From the NCBI GenBank assembly GCA_040376705.1, contig JBEIQE010000004.1, positions 62,001 through 126,000 of the forward strand: 64,000 nt of DNA, in the 5' to 3' direction. The stretch is from JBEIQE01 sp040376705. Its GTDB lineage: Bacteria > Pseudomonadota > Alphaproteobacteria > UBA2400. The notes below the pieces were generated by a model. It did no database searches. It was not told where the DNA came from and saw only the letters and a program-made list of their open reading frames with translations. Numbering within the stretch: position 1 is the first letter of the stretch; the number at the start of each line of letters is the position of its first letter. Positions 34,347-43,545 of this stretch are shown here, piece after piece. Position numbers and translations under genes: made by a program.

Positions 34347-36967
34347 CGCTCGGCCCCATCGCCTTCCTCTCGCCATGGCTGCTGGCACCGCTGGTTGGCC
34401 TGCCCATTTTGTGGTGGCTGCTGCGCCTCACGCCGCCCGCCCCGCGCAAAATCGACTTTCCTGCCATTCGCCTGCTTATGGGTATTAAAAATCAGGAAGA
34501 AACCCCGCGCCATACCCCGTGGTGGCTACTGCTGCTCCGCCTGCTTATTGTGGTGGGTATTTTCGCTGGCCTTGCACAACCGGTGCTCAACCCCACGGCG
34601 CAGCTAAGTGATGAGGGCCCGCTCTTACTTGTGATCGACGATGGCTGGGCGAGTGGCCCCGTCTGGCCACGTTACCAAGGTGAGTGGCAACAGCTGATGA
34701 ATGCAGCCGAGCGCAACGACCGCCCCGTGCACTTGCTGTTTACAGCGCAGCCCGGCATTAAGCTGAGCGAGCCGCTACGTGCTGCAGATGCGCGCCAGCT
34801 GCTCGCCAGCCATAAGCCATCACCCTGGGGGGTGGACCGCCTCGCTGCCCGCAAAGCACTTGAGGGCTTTAATGACGCCGATGCGCTGTATTTTAGCGAT
34901 GGCACCGATAGCGTTGGCAGCACCGAGCTGATGGTTACGCTACGCGATATCGGTGTGGCCAAGCTCTACACGCCAGCAGGTGGGCGTTTGCCGCTTCTGC
35001 TCATGAGCCCGCAAAGCAGCCCGGATGGGCTTAAAGTGACGATCAGGCGCGCTGGCCCGCTGCCTGAAAGCACAGCCATGCTGCGCGCTACCGCAAATGA
35101 TGGCCGTTTGCTCTCACGTGAGACGATCCCGCTACCGGCTGGCCAGACAGATGTGACCGCGCTCCTCACCCTACCCGCTGAATTGCGCAACGCCATTACA
35201 CGGCTGGAGCTTGAGGGTGAGCGTCACGCTGGCGCAGTTGTACTGCTCGATGAGCACTGGCGCCGCCGCCCCGTAGGCTTGGTAGCTGGCAGCGGGGCTG
35301 ATCAACCTCTGCTGGGTGAAACATTCTACCTCGAGAAGGCGCTACAGCCGTTTGCCGATGTACATAAAGGTAATATCGATACACTGGTGACGCAGGGCGT
35401 GGCCATGCTGGTGCTGGCTGATATCGGCAGCCTGTCGGACGAGCAGCAAGCGCAGCTCACCAGCTGGATGGAGGCGGGCGGCGTACTGCTGCGCTTTGCC
35501 GGCCCCAACCTTGCGAATACGCCCGACCCTTTATTGCCGGTAACCCTGCGCGCGGGCGAGCGTACACTTGGTGGATCGCTCTCGTGGTCCGAGCCGCAGC
35601 GCCTGAAGGGCTTTACGCCAGATACACCGCTGGCAGGGCTTATTCCGCCAGATGATGTACGGGTGAACAAGCAGGTCCTCGCTCAGCCCGAGGCCGAACT
35701 GGCAGCTAAAACCTGGGTCACGCTTGAAGATGGCACCCCGCTGGTCACCGGCACACAGCGCGGTAAAGGCTGGCTGGTGCTGGTGCATACAACCGCCAAT
35801 GCTGATTGGTCGAACCTCGCGCTTTCGGGTGTTTATGTCGATATTTTACGCCGCTTGTTGCAGCTCTCAAGCGGACTTTCAGCAACTGAAGCCGCAGGCG
35901 CACTCCTGCCCGTTACCGTGCTGGATGGGTTTGGTCAGTTCGTCTCGCCCCCAGCCACCGCACAACCGATTGATGCCGACAAGTTCAACCAGCAGCAGCT
36001 TGGCCCCACGCACCCGCCCGGTTTTTATGGCCGCGAGGGTATGCAGAGTGCGCTTAATCTTACAGGCACCATTCAGCGTGTGACCAGCCTGCCCGACCCG
36101 CCGACAGGTGTTTCGCGTGCGGATGACGACACGAACAGCACCGAGGTTCCGCTCATGCCTTACCTGATAACAGCCGCGCTTATTCTCTTCACACTGGATA
36201 TGCTGGTGGCCCTGCGCATCCGCGGCCTCATGATGTTGCTTTTGCTGTTTGCCCTGCCTGCTCAGGCGCAGGAGGCCAGCGATTATGCCAGCAAAACATG
36301 GCTGGCTTATGTGGTGACTGGCGATAGCAGTGTGGATGCCGATAGCGCAGCAGGCCTTAAAGGGATTATGCAAACACTCAAGCAGCGTACCTCAGTTGAG
36401 CCTGCAGGTGTTGCAGCGATCAATCTTGATAGTGATGATATCTCGCTGTTCCCGCTGCTCTATTGGCCTGTCACCGAAAGTCAGCCCGCACTTACGCCAG
36501 CCGCGATCGAGCGCCTGAACCGCTATATGCAAAACGGCGGCATGATTGTGTTTGATACACGCGATGGTGCAGCTGGCAGCAGCGGTAACAAGGGCCTGCA
36601 GCGTTTGGCCCGCGGCCTTAACCTGCCGCCACTTGCGCCTATCAAGCCTGATCATGTGCTCACCCGCTCGTTCTATTTGCTACAGGACTTCCCCGGCCGC
36701 CTGAGTGGCGGGCAGGTTTGGGTTGATGCAAGTCCCGAACGCCGGAACGACAATGTCTCGGGCGTGATTGTCGGCAGCAACGACTGGGCAGGTGGCTGGG
36801 CGGTGGATAACTACGGCCAAGCTGCCAATTCAAATGGCCGCGGCGGCACCCGCCAGCGCGAAATGTCCTTACGCTTCGGGGTTAATCTGGTGATGTATGC
36901 ACTGGCTGGTAATTACAAGTCAGACCAAGTGCATATGAATACCATTCTCGAGAGGCTTGGCCGATGA
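34340..36967 (+). CDS. BatA-like / DUF4159 fusion membrane protein
   Basis: This 875-residue protein starts with a BatA-type segment (LSPWLLAPLVGLPILWWLLR, KIDFPAIRLL, WWLLLLRLLIVVGIFAGLA). The central ~500 residues are extracytoplasmic. A membrane helix near residues 615-632 is followed by an internal signal-like run (LMMLLLLFALPAQAQEA) and then a DUF4159 domain (LFPLLYWPVTESQPALTPAA, MQNGGMIVFDTRDG). The buried signal-like piece suggests an old fusion of two genes. With MoxR and DUF58 it probably forms a membrane complex for envelope maintenance; the exact job is unknown. Confidence 0.85.
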   Translation: MLTLGPIAFLSPWLLAPLVGLPILWWLLRLTPPAPRKIDFPAIRLLMGIKNQEETPRHTPWWLLLLRLLIVVGIFAGLAQPVLNPTAQLSDEGPLLLVIDDGWASGPVWPRYQGEWQQLMNAAERNDRPVHLLFTAQPGIKLSEPLRAADARQLLASHKPSPWGVDRLAARKALEGFNDADALYFSDGTDSVGSTELMVTLRDIGVAKLYTPAGGRLPLLLMSPQSSPDGLKVTIRRAGPLPESTAMLRATANDGRLLSRETIPLPAGQTDVTALLTLPAELRNAITRLELEGERHAGAVVLLDEHWRRRPVGLVAGSGADQPLLGETFYLEKALQPFADVHKGNIDTLVTQGVAMLVLADIGSLSDEQQAQLTSWMEAGGVLLRFAGPNLANTPDPLLPVTLRAGERTLGGSLSWSEPQRLKGFTPDTPLAGLIPPDDVRVNKQVLAQPEAELAAKTWVTLEDGTPLVTGTQRGKGWLVLVHTTANADWSNLALSGVYVDILRRLLQLSSGLSATEAAGALLPVTVLDGFGQFVSPPATAQPIDADKFNQQQLGPTHPPGFYGREGMQSALNLTGTIQRVTSLPDPPTGVSRADDDTNSTEVPLMPYLITAALILFTLDMLVALRIRGLMMLLLLFALPAQAQEASDYASKTWLAYVVTGDSSVDADSAAGLKGIMQTLKQRTSVEPAGVAAINLDSDDISLFPLLYWPVTESQPALTPAAIERLNRYMQNGGMIVFDTRDGAAGSSGNKGLQRLARGLNLPPLAPIKPDHVLTRSFYLLQDFPGRLSGGQVWVDASPERRNDNVSGVIVGSNDWAGGWAVDNYGQAANSNGRGGTRQREMSLRFGVNLVMYALAGNYKSDQVHMNTILERLGR

Positions 36968-39036
36968 CAGCTACGTTTTCTTGGGCCAACTCCATCGCGC
37001 TTTCACCTGTATTACCAACCCTCTGGCTAGCAGCGGTTATTGTGCCTGCGGTTGCGGTAGGCCTTTATGCCGTTGTGCGCCGCTCGCCGGGCAGCCTGCT
37101 GCGCGTTCTGGTGGTACTGGCACTTAGCGCAATTCTGCTCAATCCCGCACTCGTGACCGAGCAGCGTGAGCCACTGCGCGATGTGGCCCTGGTGATAACC
37201 GACCGCTCCCCCAGCCAGCAGATTGGCGAGCGCCGTGCCCAAACCGACAAGGCATTAGCTGCCCTTACAACCAAGCTCGCGACCCTGCCCGATCTTGATG
37301 TGCGTGTGATTGAGGGCCCTGCAGGTGGCGATGAAACCAAGCTGTTTAACGATATCGACCGCAGCTTTGCCGATGTGCCGGAGCAGCGCCGGGCGGGCGT
37401 TATCCTTATCACCGATGGCCAGATCCACGATATGCCTGATACGGCACAAGCGCAGCATTACGGCCCTGTTCATGCGCTTTTAAGCGGCCGACGAGATGAA
37501 GTAGACCGCCGCCTGCGCATTACCCGCGCACCGAGCTACGGTATCGTCGGGCAGACCGTAAGCGCCAAAGTAATTGTCGAGGATATGCCAGGCAACCAGA
37601 GCACACATGCCACCCTTATTATTCATAATGAAGATGGTAATATCCAGCGCACACAGGTGCCTGTGGGTACCGAGGTGGATATCAGCCTGCCGGTTGACCA
37701 TGCCGGCCTTAACCTCACCGCGCTGGAGGTAGAGCCGGTAGAGGGCGAACTAACCAGTGCCAATAACCGCGCTGCGCTGCTGGTGAACGGTGTGCGCGAC
37801 CGGTTGCGCGTGCTGCTGGTCTCGGGTCACCCGCATAATGGCGAGCGCACATGGCGCAATCTGTTCAAGTCCGATCCGTCGGTTGACCTTGTGCATTTCA
37901 CCATTCTGCGCTCGCCCGAGAAGCGCGATTATGTGCCTGATAACGAGCTTTCGCTCATCCCCTTCCCCATTCACGAGCTGTTTGCGGTCAAGCTGCGCCA
38001 GTTCGACCTTGTGGTGTTCGACCGCTATAGCGACCGCGGCCTGCTACCTGCCAACTATATGCTGAATATAAGCGATTATGTGCGTAACGGCGGTGCTGTG
38101 CTCGATGCCAGCGGGCCCGATCTTGCCAGCCCGAACGGGTTAGCCAAAACCACGCTTGGCAGCATTCTGCCCAGTAGCCCGCAAGGGGGTTTGCTCGAGC
38201 AGGCTTTCAAACCGCAGGTAAGCGCTATGGGGCTGCGTCACCCGGTTACTGCCCGCCTGCCAGATGTTAAGCCAGATGGTACGGCTGATTGGGGCTCGTG
38301 GTACCGCATGGCACAGGTCAGCCCCAGTGCAGATGCACAAGTGCTGATGACCGGTATTCAGACCAGCCCACTACTGCTGCTCAGCACACAGGGTCAGGGC
38401 CGTGTCGCGCAGCTCACCTCGGACCAGATCTGGCTGTGGGGCCGTGGACACGATGGCGGTGGCCCGCAGATGGAACTCACTCGCCCCCTGGTGCACTGGC
38501 TGATGAAGGAGCCGGAGCTTGAAGCCGAGCAGATCATACCTGCCGTAAACGAAAACCGGATTACCCTTACCCGCCGCACCCTGCGGCCGGACAGCAGCCC
38601 GATTACCGTTACCAAGCCGGATGGTGTTAACACTTCAGTAAACATGACAGATAACGGACGGGTCGCCACCGGCAATCTTGAGGCTGACCAGCCCGGCATC
38701 TACCGCTTTAATGACGCGAACCTCAGCGCCCTCGCGCTGGTTGGCCGCCCGAATGCCCCCGAACTGGCGGATCAGCGCGCAACCGCAGATATGCTGGAGC
38801 CGCTGATAGAAGCTACCCGTGGCGGCGTCTTCTGGATGCAGGATTATCCAGAGGCCCCCGAATTGCGCCGCACCGGACCCAACCGCAACGCCGCAGGCAG
38901 CAGCTGGCTAGGCCTGACTGCGAACGGCGATTACAGTGTAACCGGCTTTACAACCCTGCCGCTCCTGCCTGCAGCACTGGCAGCTTTGCTTGCAATTTTG
39001 CCACTCCTGTGGGGTTGGCGCCGCGAAGGCAAGTAA
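36964..39036 (+). CDS. Large membrane protein with glutamine-amidotransferase-like domain
   Basis: This 690-residue protein has two N-terminal membrane helices (PTLWLAAVIVPAVAVGLYAVV, VLVVLALSAILLNPAL), a large extracytoplasmic region and a C-terminal helix (LLPAALAALLAILPLLWGW). The stretch RLRVLLVSGHPHNGERTWRNL through VLDASGPDL resembles the amidotransferase-1-like fold found in these MoxR-operon proteins; no catalytic triad is obvious. It overlaps the BatA/DUF4159 gene by 4 bases and ends the operon. Confidence 0.8.
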   Translation: MTATFSWANSIALSPVLPTLWLAAVIVPAVAVGLYAVVRRSPGSLLRVLVVLALSAILLNPALVTEQREPLRDVALVITDRSPSQQIGERRAQTDKALAALTTKLATLPDLDVRVIEGPAGGDETKLFNDIDRSFADVPEQRRAGVILITDGQIHDMPDTAQAQHYGPVHALLSGRRDEVDRRLRITRAPSYGIVGQTVSAKVIVEDMPGNQSTHATLIIHNEDGNIQRTQVPVGTEVDISLPVDHAGLNLTALEVEPVEGELTSANNRAALLVNGVRDRLRVLLVSGHPHNGERTWRNLFKSDPSVDLVHFTILRSPEKRDYVPDNELSLIPFPIHELFAVKLRQFDLVVFDRYSDRGLLPANYMLNISDYVRNGGAVLDASGPDLASPNGLAKTTLGSILPSSPQGGLLEQAFKPQVSAMGLRHPVTARLPDVKPDGTADWGSWYRMAQVSPSADAQVLMTGIQTSPLLLLSTQGQGRVAQLTSDQIWLWGRGHDGGGPQMELTRPLVHWLMKEPELEAEQIIPAVNENRITLTRRTLRPDSSPITVTKPDGVNTSVNMTDNGRVATGNLEADQPGIYRFNDANLSALALVGRPNAPELADQRATADMLEPLIEATRGGVFWMQDYPEAPELRRTGPNRNAAGSSWLGLTANGDYSVTGFTTLPLLPAALAALLAILPLLWGWRREGK

Positions 39037-39157
39037 TGGCGAAAAATAGCCTAAAACTTTGCATAATTTAGCTATTTTCGATGCACAATGCTGCATCATA
39101 TAGCTGACGTGTTAAGACGAATCTGTTACAAATATTAGACTGACCGGGAGGAATGTG

Positions 39158-40978
39158 ATGAGCCGTTTTGTAAAAGGGCTTTTGAGCCTTGCAGGCGTTG
39201 CGGCCTTGATGCTTGCTTCCGCTCCGTCTTTTGCAGCCTGCGCTGGCCCTGCCTGCGGTTGCTCCGCCATCTCGGTACCCGCATGGACACCGCTTCCCAG
39301 CACCGCTCTTACTGAAGCTCCGCTTGGCCCAGCAACACAAGCGCCGCCATGGTATACGCCTGCTCCGCCTGCCATGACCCCTGCCGGTTATGTCTCTGGC
39401 TGCGCCAGCAATATCAATAGCTGTGTCTCGGCTTCGGTAGTTGTCAGCTCTGACCCGCCCCCGGGTGCTGTTCCCAGCTGGGCCTCGTTTGCCTCGCTGG
39501 TACCCCCTACCGGCTACCGTACTTCAAGCGGCTGCTATGGTTATGGCAATGGCCCCTGTAATGCCGTTGCCACACCGCCGAATGCACCTGCGGCTCAGGC
39601 CGGTGTTACCAACTATCAGTATGCAACAGCGTTTCCTTGTGAAATGTCGCAAGGCGGCAGTCCGGTTGCCGGTGCTAGCGCAGGCGCGGTCAAGCAGTTC
39701 CGCATGCGCCCGCGTGAATCAGTATCCTTTGCCTTTACCGTTCCACCACTGGGCTCGCTCGAGCCAACCACCACGGACGCCATGGGCAACCTGATTCCGC
39801 CCATTTACCGTAGTATTTCATTCTCTGACTGGAATAACCCGTTTGTATTACCGCCTGTCAAGTTCGTGACCCTGTCGCGCTACTCAGGTGACTTTAATGC
39901 AGTAAAAGCTGCAGCTAACGATCCCTGTTTCAAGTCAGGTGTTTCAGGCGACATGAAATACGCGATTGTGGATTCATCCATGATGGCGATGGGTAATATG
40001 CATCTGCCACCAGATGTATGCCCGCTTGAAGCCGGTCAGACCTACTACCTTAATGCCCGCTTTGAAGACCCGACCGATCCACTCCTCACACAGGTAGCTG
40101 GTGCGACTGATAATCAGGCTGCTGTTGATACAGCTTATGCTGCTCTACAGACTGCCCAGTCAAACCTTTATGCAGCGATGGGTATTGCAGTGACTGACCC
40201 TGCGGTGATTGCTGCCCAGAATGACCTGATTGCAGAAATCAACGCACAGACTATTCTTGTAAATAATGCCAAGGCTGCGCTCGATGCCGCGATTGCTGGT
40301 GGTTCACCACCCGCAACCATTACAACGCTTAACAACGCTTATGTAACGGCACAAAACAATTACAACACCGCAGTGGCGGCAAAACAAGCCGTACTCGATG
40401 CAGCTATTGCAGCTGCTCCACCGGGTGCTGCTCCAGCTCCTCCAGCCACAATTGCTGCACTTACTGCGGCTGCGCAAACCGCCAAAGATTCGTACGAAGC
40501 GGCAGTAGCAGCTAATGAGGCCTCAAAGACAATTACTTACGCCTTTATTCAAGATACATGCGAATGGTCGCTCTGCCGCAGCGATCAGGCGCGCAGCAAC
40601 GTGAATACGCCGATGGAGGATACCTACTCCAACGCTTATTATAAGGAATGGCAGTGCCAGCACGACATGGTGTCATACTACACCCTGCCCGGTCTGCAGG
40701 CCTTCTGCGGTATGGTTGCCTCCGGTTATGGCCCTGTAGGCTGCAGCTGGGGTTACTGGGATGGTGGTGGCTCTTGGATTGACGGTAACTGCTTTACCTA
40801 CACACCAGTTGATCCTACCCAGTGTATCGGTAATCGTATCGTGACGGCGACTACACCCAACTACGACGGTGATGGCAACTTCATCGGTAACACATATTCA
40901 TACGGCTTTACCGGCGGCGCACCGCTGACCGACTGCGGTATAAGCGTTGATATGGGTTGCGGCCTGTCAGTTCCTTGA
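39158..40978 (+). CDS. Secreted Cys-rich protein with Ala-rich coiled insert
   Basis: The ATG at 39158 follows GGGAGG by 6-8 bases (an in-frame GTG sits directly before). The 606-residue product has a signal peptide ending PSFAACAG. The N-terminal ~310 residues are Cys/Pro/Gly-rich (CAGPACGCSAISVPAW, YVSGCASNINSCVSASVVV). Residues about 315-450 are an Ala-rich helical insert (DTAYAALQTAQSNLYAAM, NNAKAALDAAIAGG, DSYEAAVAANEASK). The C-terminal ~150 residues are again Cys-rich (DTCEWSLCRSD, VGCSWGYWDGGGSW, DMGCGLSVP). No known family was recognised. It may be an outer-surface or appendage protein. A strong terminator follows. Confidence 0.7.
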   Translation: MSRFVKGLLSLAGVAALMLASAPSFAACAGPACGCSAISVPAWTPLPSTALTEAPLGPATQAPPWYTPAPPAMTPAGYVSGCASNINSCVSASVVVSSDPPPGAVPSWASFASLVPPTGYRTSSGCYGYGNGPCNAVATPPNAPAAQAGVTNYQYATAFPCEMSQGGSPVAGASAGAVKQFRMRPRESVSFAFTVPPLGSLEPTTTDAMGNLIPPIYRSISFSDWNNPFVLPPVKFVTLSRYSGDFNAVKAAANDPCFKSGVSGDMKYAIVDSSMMAMGNMHLPPDVCPLEAGQTYYLNARFEDPTDPLLTQVAGATDNQAAVDTAYAALQTAQSNLYAAMGIAVTDPAVIAAQNDLIAEINAQTILVNNAKAALDAAIAGGSPPATITTLNNAYVTAQNNYNTAVAAKQAVLDAAIAAAPPGAAPAPPATIAALTAAAQTAKDSYEAAVAANEASKTITYAFIQDTCEWSLCRSDQARSNVNTPMEDTYSNAYYKEWQCQHDMVSYYTLPGLQAFCGMVASGYGPVGCSWGYWDGGGSWIDGNCFTYTPVDPTQCIGNRIVTATTPNYDGDGNFIGNTYSYGFTGGAPLTDCGISVDMGCGLSVP

Positions 40979-41000
40979 TAGGACCTAGCAATACGTACAA

Positions 41001-41031
41001 GAAAGCCGCCCCAACAGGCGGCTTTCTTTTT
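41001..41031 (+). terminator. Rho-independent terminator
   Basis: GAAAGCCGCC-CCAACA-GGCGGCTTTC is a perfect 10-base stem followed by five T residues, 22 bases past the stop of the secreted Cys-rich protein gene. Confidence 0.92.
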
Positions 41032-41127
41032 GGGGAAATTCTCGGGTATTTCTTTTCAGGCATTTATCGACCTGAGCCTAAATCTAGATAATATAACTGC
41101 GGGCTGTGACAAAAAACGGATACGGGC

Positions 41128-42333
41128 ATGTACGAACAACAAAATGAAATTCCGTCCAGAACGCGCTCGTTAAAATCACCTGCATTTCTGCTTTTGCTAT
41201 GGCTGCCGCTTGTACTTTATACAGGGTTTGAATGGTTCATAGACCCGTTCCCGAAATCCATCTGGGCGCTGCGCGCGCTCAATACCAAATACCTCGTCCA
41301 TGTTCGTGCCGACCTGACTATAGATGGCGAGCCGCTGGTCATGGAACGGACGTTCCGGTGTTTTGAGCCGGTGGATTATCATTGGTTTCCAGGAAGTTTC
41401 GAAAAAGGCAATGTTTTTAGCAGTAATGGGCAGGCTGGGGATGCGCTTTCTGGCATTACGAGCAAAGGGCGTGTCTTTGTAATCAGTGTTACTGATGCCT
41501 GCTCTGTTCTGATTGATCTTGAAGGCCCATATCGTCAGCCCCGCCCGATTATTGAGCATCAGTTGAGCCTCGCCAGGGATGAACTGGACGTGCCGATTGT
41601 ACATGAGCTGATTGGCGGGGATAATCTTACGCAGGTTGATACCTACATCGTGCGCGAATGGTTGCTTGAAGGATATCATGGCGTTCAGGTTAATGATATA
41701 ACTGTACAAAAAACTGCAGGGCCGCTCTTTAAAGACTGGGATGGTTATGACTGGTTTGGGCCGCTGAATTGGGCTCGAGTAACGGGTGGGCGCGACGGGC
41801 ATTTTTCAAGTAAATTCGCTGCCATCTTGCCTGAGGATACGTGGAGTAAAGTGGGTGATACAATACAAGCTGGAGGGGCCACAGATGCGCCTATTCATCC
41901 CTTTATTATAAAAGACGTTGAAGCTCTGAGAATTGAAAAGACACCACATCAATTAGGTATTAATAGCTCATTTGGTCAGTTGTATGGTCACGTTAATACC
42001 ATATTCAGCCACTACGGACTTGCCTTTACGAAGCTACGTGTGCCTCGGCAAGAAGAACTCGCTGCCCGCCAAGTAGTTTCGTGGTTTACTATACTTATTA
42101 CGCCTTGCTTGGCCAATACGTCTACGAGTGACAGTTATGTCTGCAATACATCCAGGCGCGGAGTAATTTCATCCCAGCCACAAAAGTCAGCTGTTAGAAA
42201 TACAATAAACTTCAAGATTGATAGGCTAAGTCTGACAGCAAACCATTCAGAGCGTGGCTATTATCTAGCGGATGATCCGCTACGGGCGATTATATTTGAT
42301 GAAATTGGATTAGGATTTGTAGCTTTAAAATGA
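41128..42333 (+). CDS. Hypothetical membrane-anchored protein
   Basis: This 401-residue protein has one N-terminal membrane helix (AFLLLLWLPLVLYTGFEWFI, about residues 18-37) and a large probably periplasmic domain containing FRCFEPVDYHWFPGSF and DWDGYDWFGPLNWARVTGG. No family recognised. Codon use is more AT-rich than in its neighbours, especially the last third, which may point to acquisition or relaxed constraint. It is bounded by terminators on both sides, so it is monocistronic. Confidence 0.65.
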   Translation: MYEQQNEIPSRTRSLKSPAFLLLLWLPLVLYTGFEWFIDPFPKSIWALRALNTKYLVHVRADLTIDGEPLVMERTFRCFEPVDYHWFPGSFEKGNVFSSNGQAGDALSGITSKGRVFVISVTDACSVLIDLEGPYRQPRPIIEHQLSLARDELDVPIVHELIGGDNLTQVDTYIVREWLLEGYHGVQVNDITVQKTAGPLFKDWDGYDWFGPLNWARVTGGRDGHFSSKFAAILPEDTWSKVGDTIQAGGATDAPIHPFIIKDVEALRIEKTPHQLGINSSFGQLYGHVNTIFSHYGLAFTKLRVPRQEELAARQVVSWFTILITPCLANTSTSDSYVCNTSRRGVISSQPQKSAVRNTINFKIDRLSLTANHSERGYYLADDPLRAIIFDEIGLGFVALK

Positions 42334-42361
42334 AAAAAGGCCTCCACACGGGAGGCCTTTT
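42334..42361. terminator. Bidirectional rho-independent terminator
   Basis: AAAAAGGCCTCC-ACACG-GGAGGCCTTTT has a 7-base GC stem flanked by an A-run on the left and a T-run on the right. It can end the plus-strand hypothetical gene and the converging minus-strand secreted-paralog operon. Confidence 0.88.
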
Positions 42362-42379
42362 AATTAGATGATTTCGAGA

Positions 42380-43534
42380 TCAGTTACCAAGCGGTCTGGC
42401 GCTAACACTGGCGTTACCGGCGGAGCTTTGCTTGACGTCAATCGCGAGACTTACGGCCTTCATGGCTGCCCACTGCTCCACGAAGTCGCGCAGCTGGAAG
42501 ATACCACGGGTGGTTTCGCCGATCATGGCCGAGACGCTATCAAGGTTCTGCGATGAGGTCTGGCCGGAGTTGATTTCAGCTAATGAGGCCAGCGCAGCGT
42601 TTGTATAAGAAGCCTCGCCCTGCTTGGACTGTTCACTACCGGTACCCGAAAGATCGCGACGACGTTCAACTGCAGCCATCATGATCGATGAAGCCAAATT
42701 CATCTGCGCCTGCTCGCTGTAAAGACGCAGTGAGGCATTCTGAGCCTCCTGGCGGGCTAGTGCCGGACCACGAATAGGGTCCTTCACCGCATCACCCATG
42801 AGGTTGAGAACAACGTCCTTAGCGGCGGTATAGTCGTTAGCACTGGCGAAAGTGCCCTGCTTGAAGATACTTTCGTAAGGCACCAGATCGCGATTGGCGC
42901 CGATGGTAGCGGTACAGGTAATACCAGCAGGCGCTGCCACGGTGGTGTTATCGCAATATCTGGTAATACGGTTATTAAAGCGCGCGGTGGTAAAACCGAG
43001 CTGACCGGTTGCACCAGGTGTACCGCTGGCGTTGGTCAGAATACCGGTATTGATGGTTTCGGCAGGACCTACAGCTGCACGGGTCAGGGTTGTGGCCTGC
43101 ATGGTGCTGTTACGGCGCGCTTCAGCACCGCATGCGGTACGTGATGGCAATGCATTACCCACACCAGCTGCACGCACCTGGCCCACATCGAAGCTCAGGC
43201 GGTTGCTCAGGTCTTTATCATTGATGCTGGTGAGGGTCTTGAGTGTGTTCTGACGGGTATTTGAATGCTGGTTGGCAAGACGCGTCAGCGCGTCCTTCAC
43301 GTACAGCATATTGAGGTAGACGTCTTCTTCGAGCACAACCAGCGCCGCAATAACCGCCTTGGTTACAGCTGCCCAGGCCTTGGGGCCCGCACTAGGACAC
43401 TCAGTTGTTTCGCACGGCGGCGGCGTGAAGGCAGCAGCTGGTTTAACCGGCAAGGCAACGCCGGTGAAGGCAACAACAAGAGCCAGAGCAAGCGTTATGC
43501 GCGGCAGTCTGGGAGAGAGTGTAGTTCTTTGCAT
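42380..43534 (-). CDS. Secreted paralog A of four-gene array
   Basis: The ATG at 43534 follows GAGGG by 7 bases; an ATG at 43546 overlaps the previous stop and is the alternative. The product (about 384 residues) has a signal peptide ending KPAAA, then FTPPPCETTECP. Features shared by all four copies are ALTRLANQHSNTRQN near residue 85, PSRTACG, a Cys-bounded middle, DPIRGPALARQEAQNA, and the C-terminal tail SVSARPLGN. It is the last and most diverged copy of a minus-strand operon. No family was recognised. Predicted mainly helical and periplasmic or secreted. Confidence 0.75.
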   Translation of the reverse strand: MQRTTLSPRLPRITLALALVVAFTGVALPVKPAAAFTPPPCETTECPSAGPKAWAAVTKAVIAALVVLEEDVYLNMLYVKDALTRLANQHSNTRQNTLKTLTSINDKDLSNRLSFDVGQVRAAGVGNALPSRTACGAEARRNSTMQATTLTRAAVGPAETINTGILTNASGTPGATGQLGFTTARFNNRITRYCDNTTVAAPAGITCTATIGANRDLVPYESIFKQGTFASANDYTAAKDVVLNLMGDAVKDPIRGPALARQEAQNASLRLYSEQAQMNLASSIMMAAVERRRDLSGTGSEQSKQGEASYTNAALASLAEINSGQTSSQNLDSVSAMIGETTRGIFQLRDFVEQWAAMKAVSLAIDVKQSSAGNASVSARPLGN

Positions 43535-43545
43535 GCTATCCCTCA

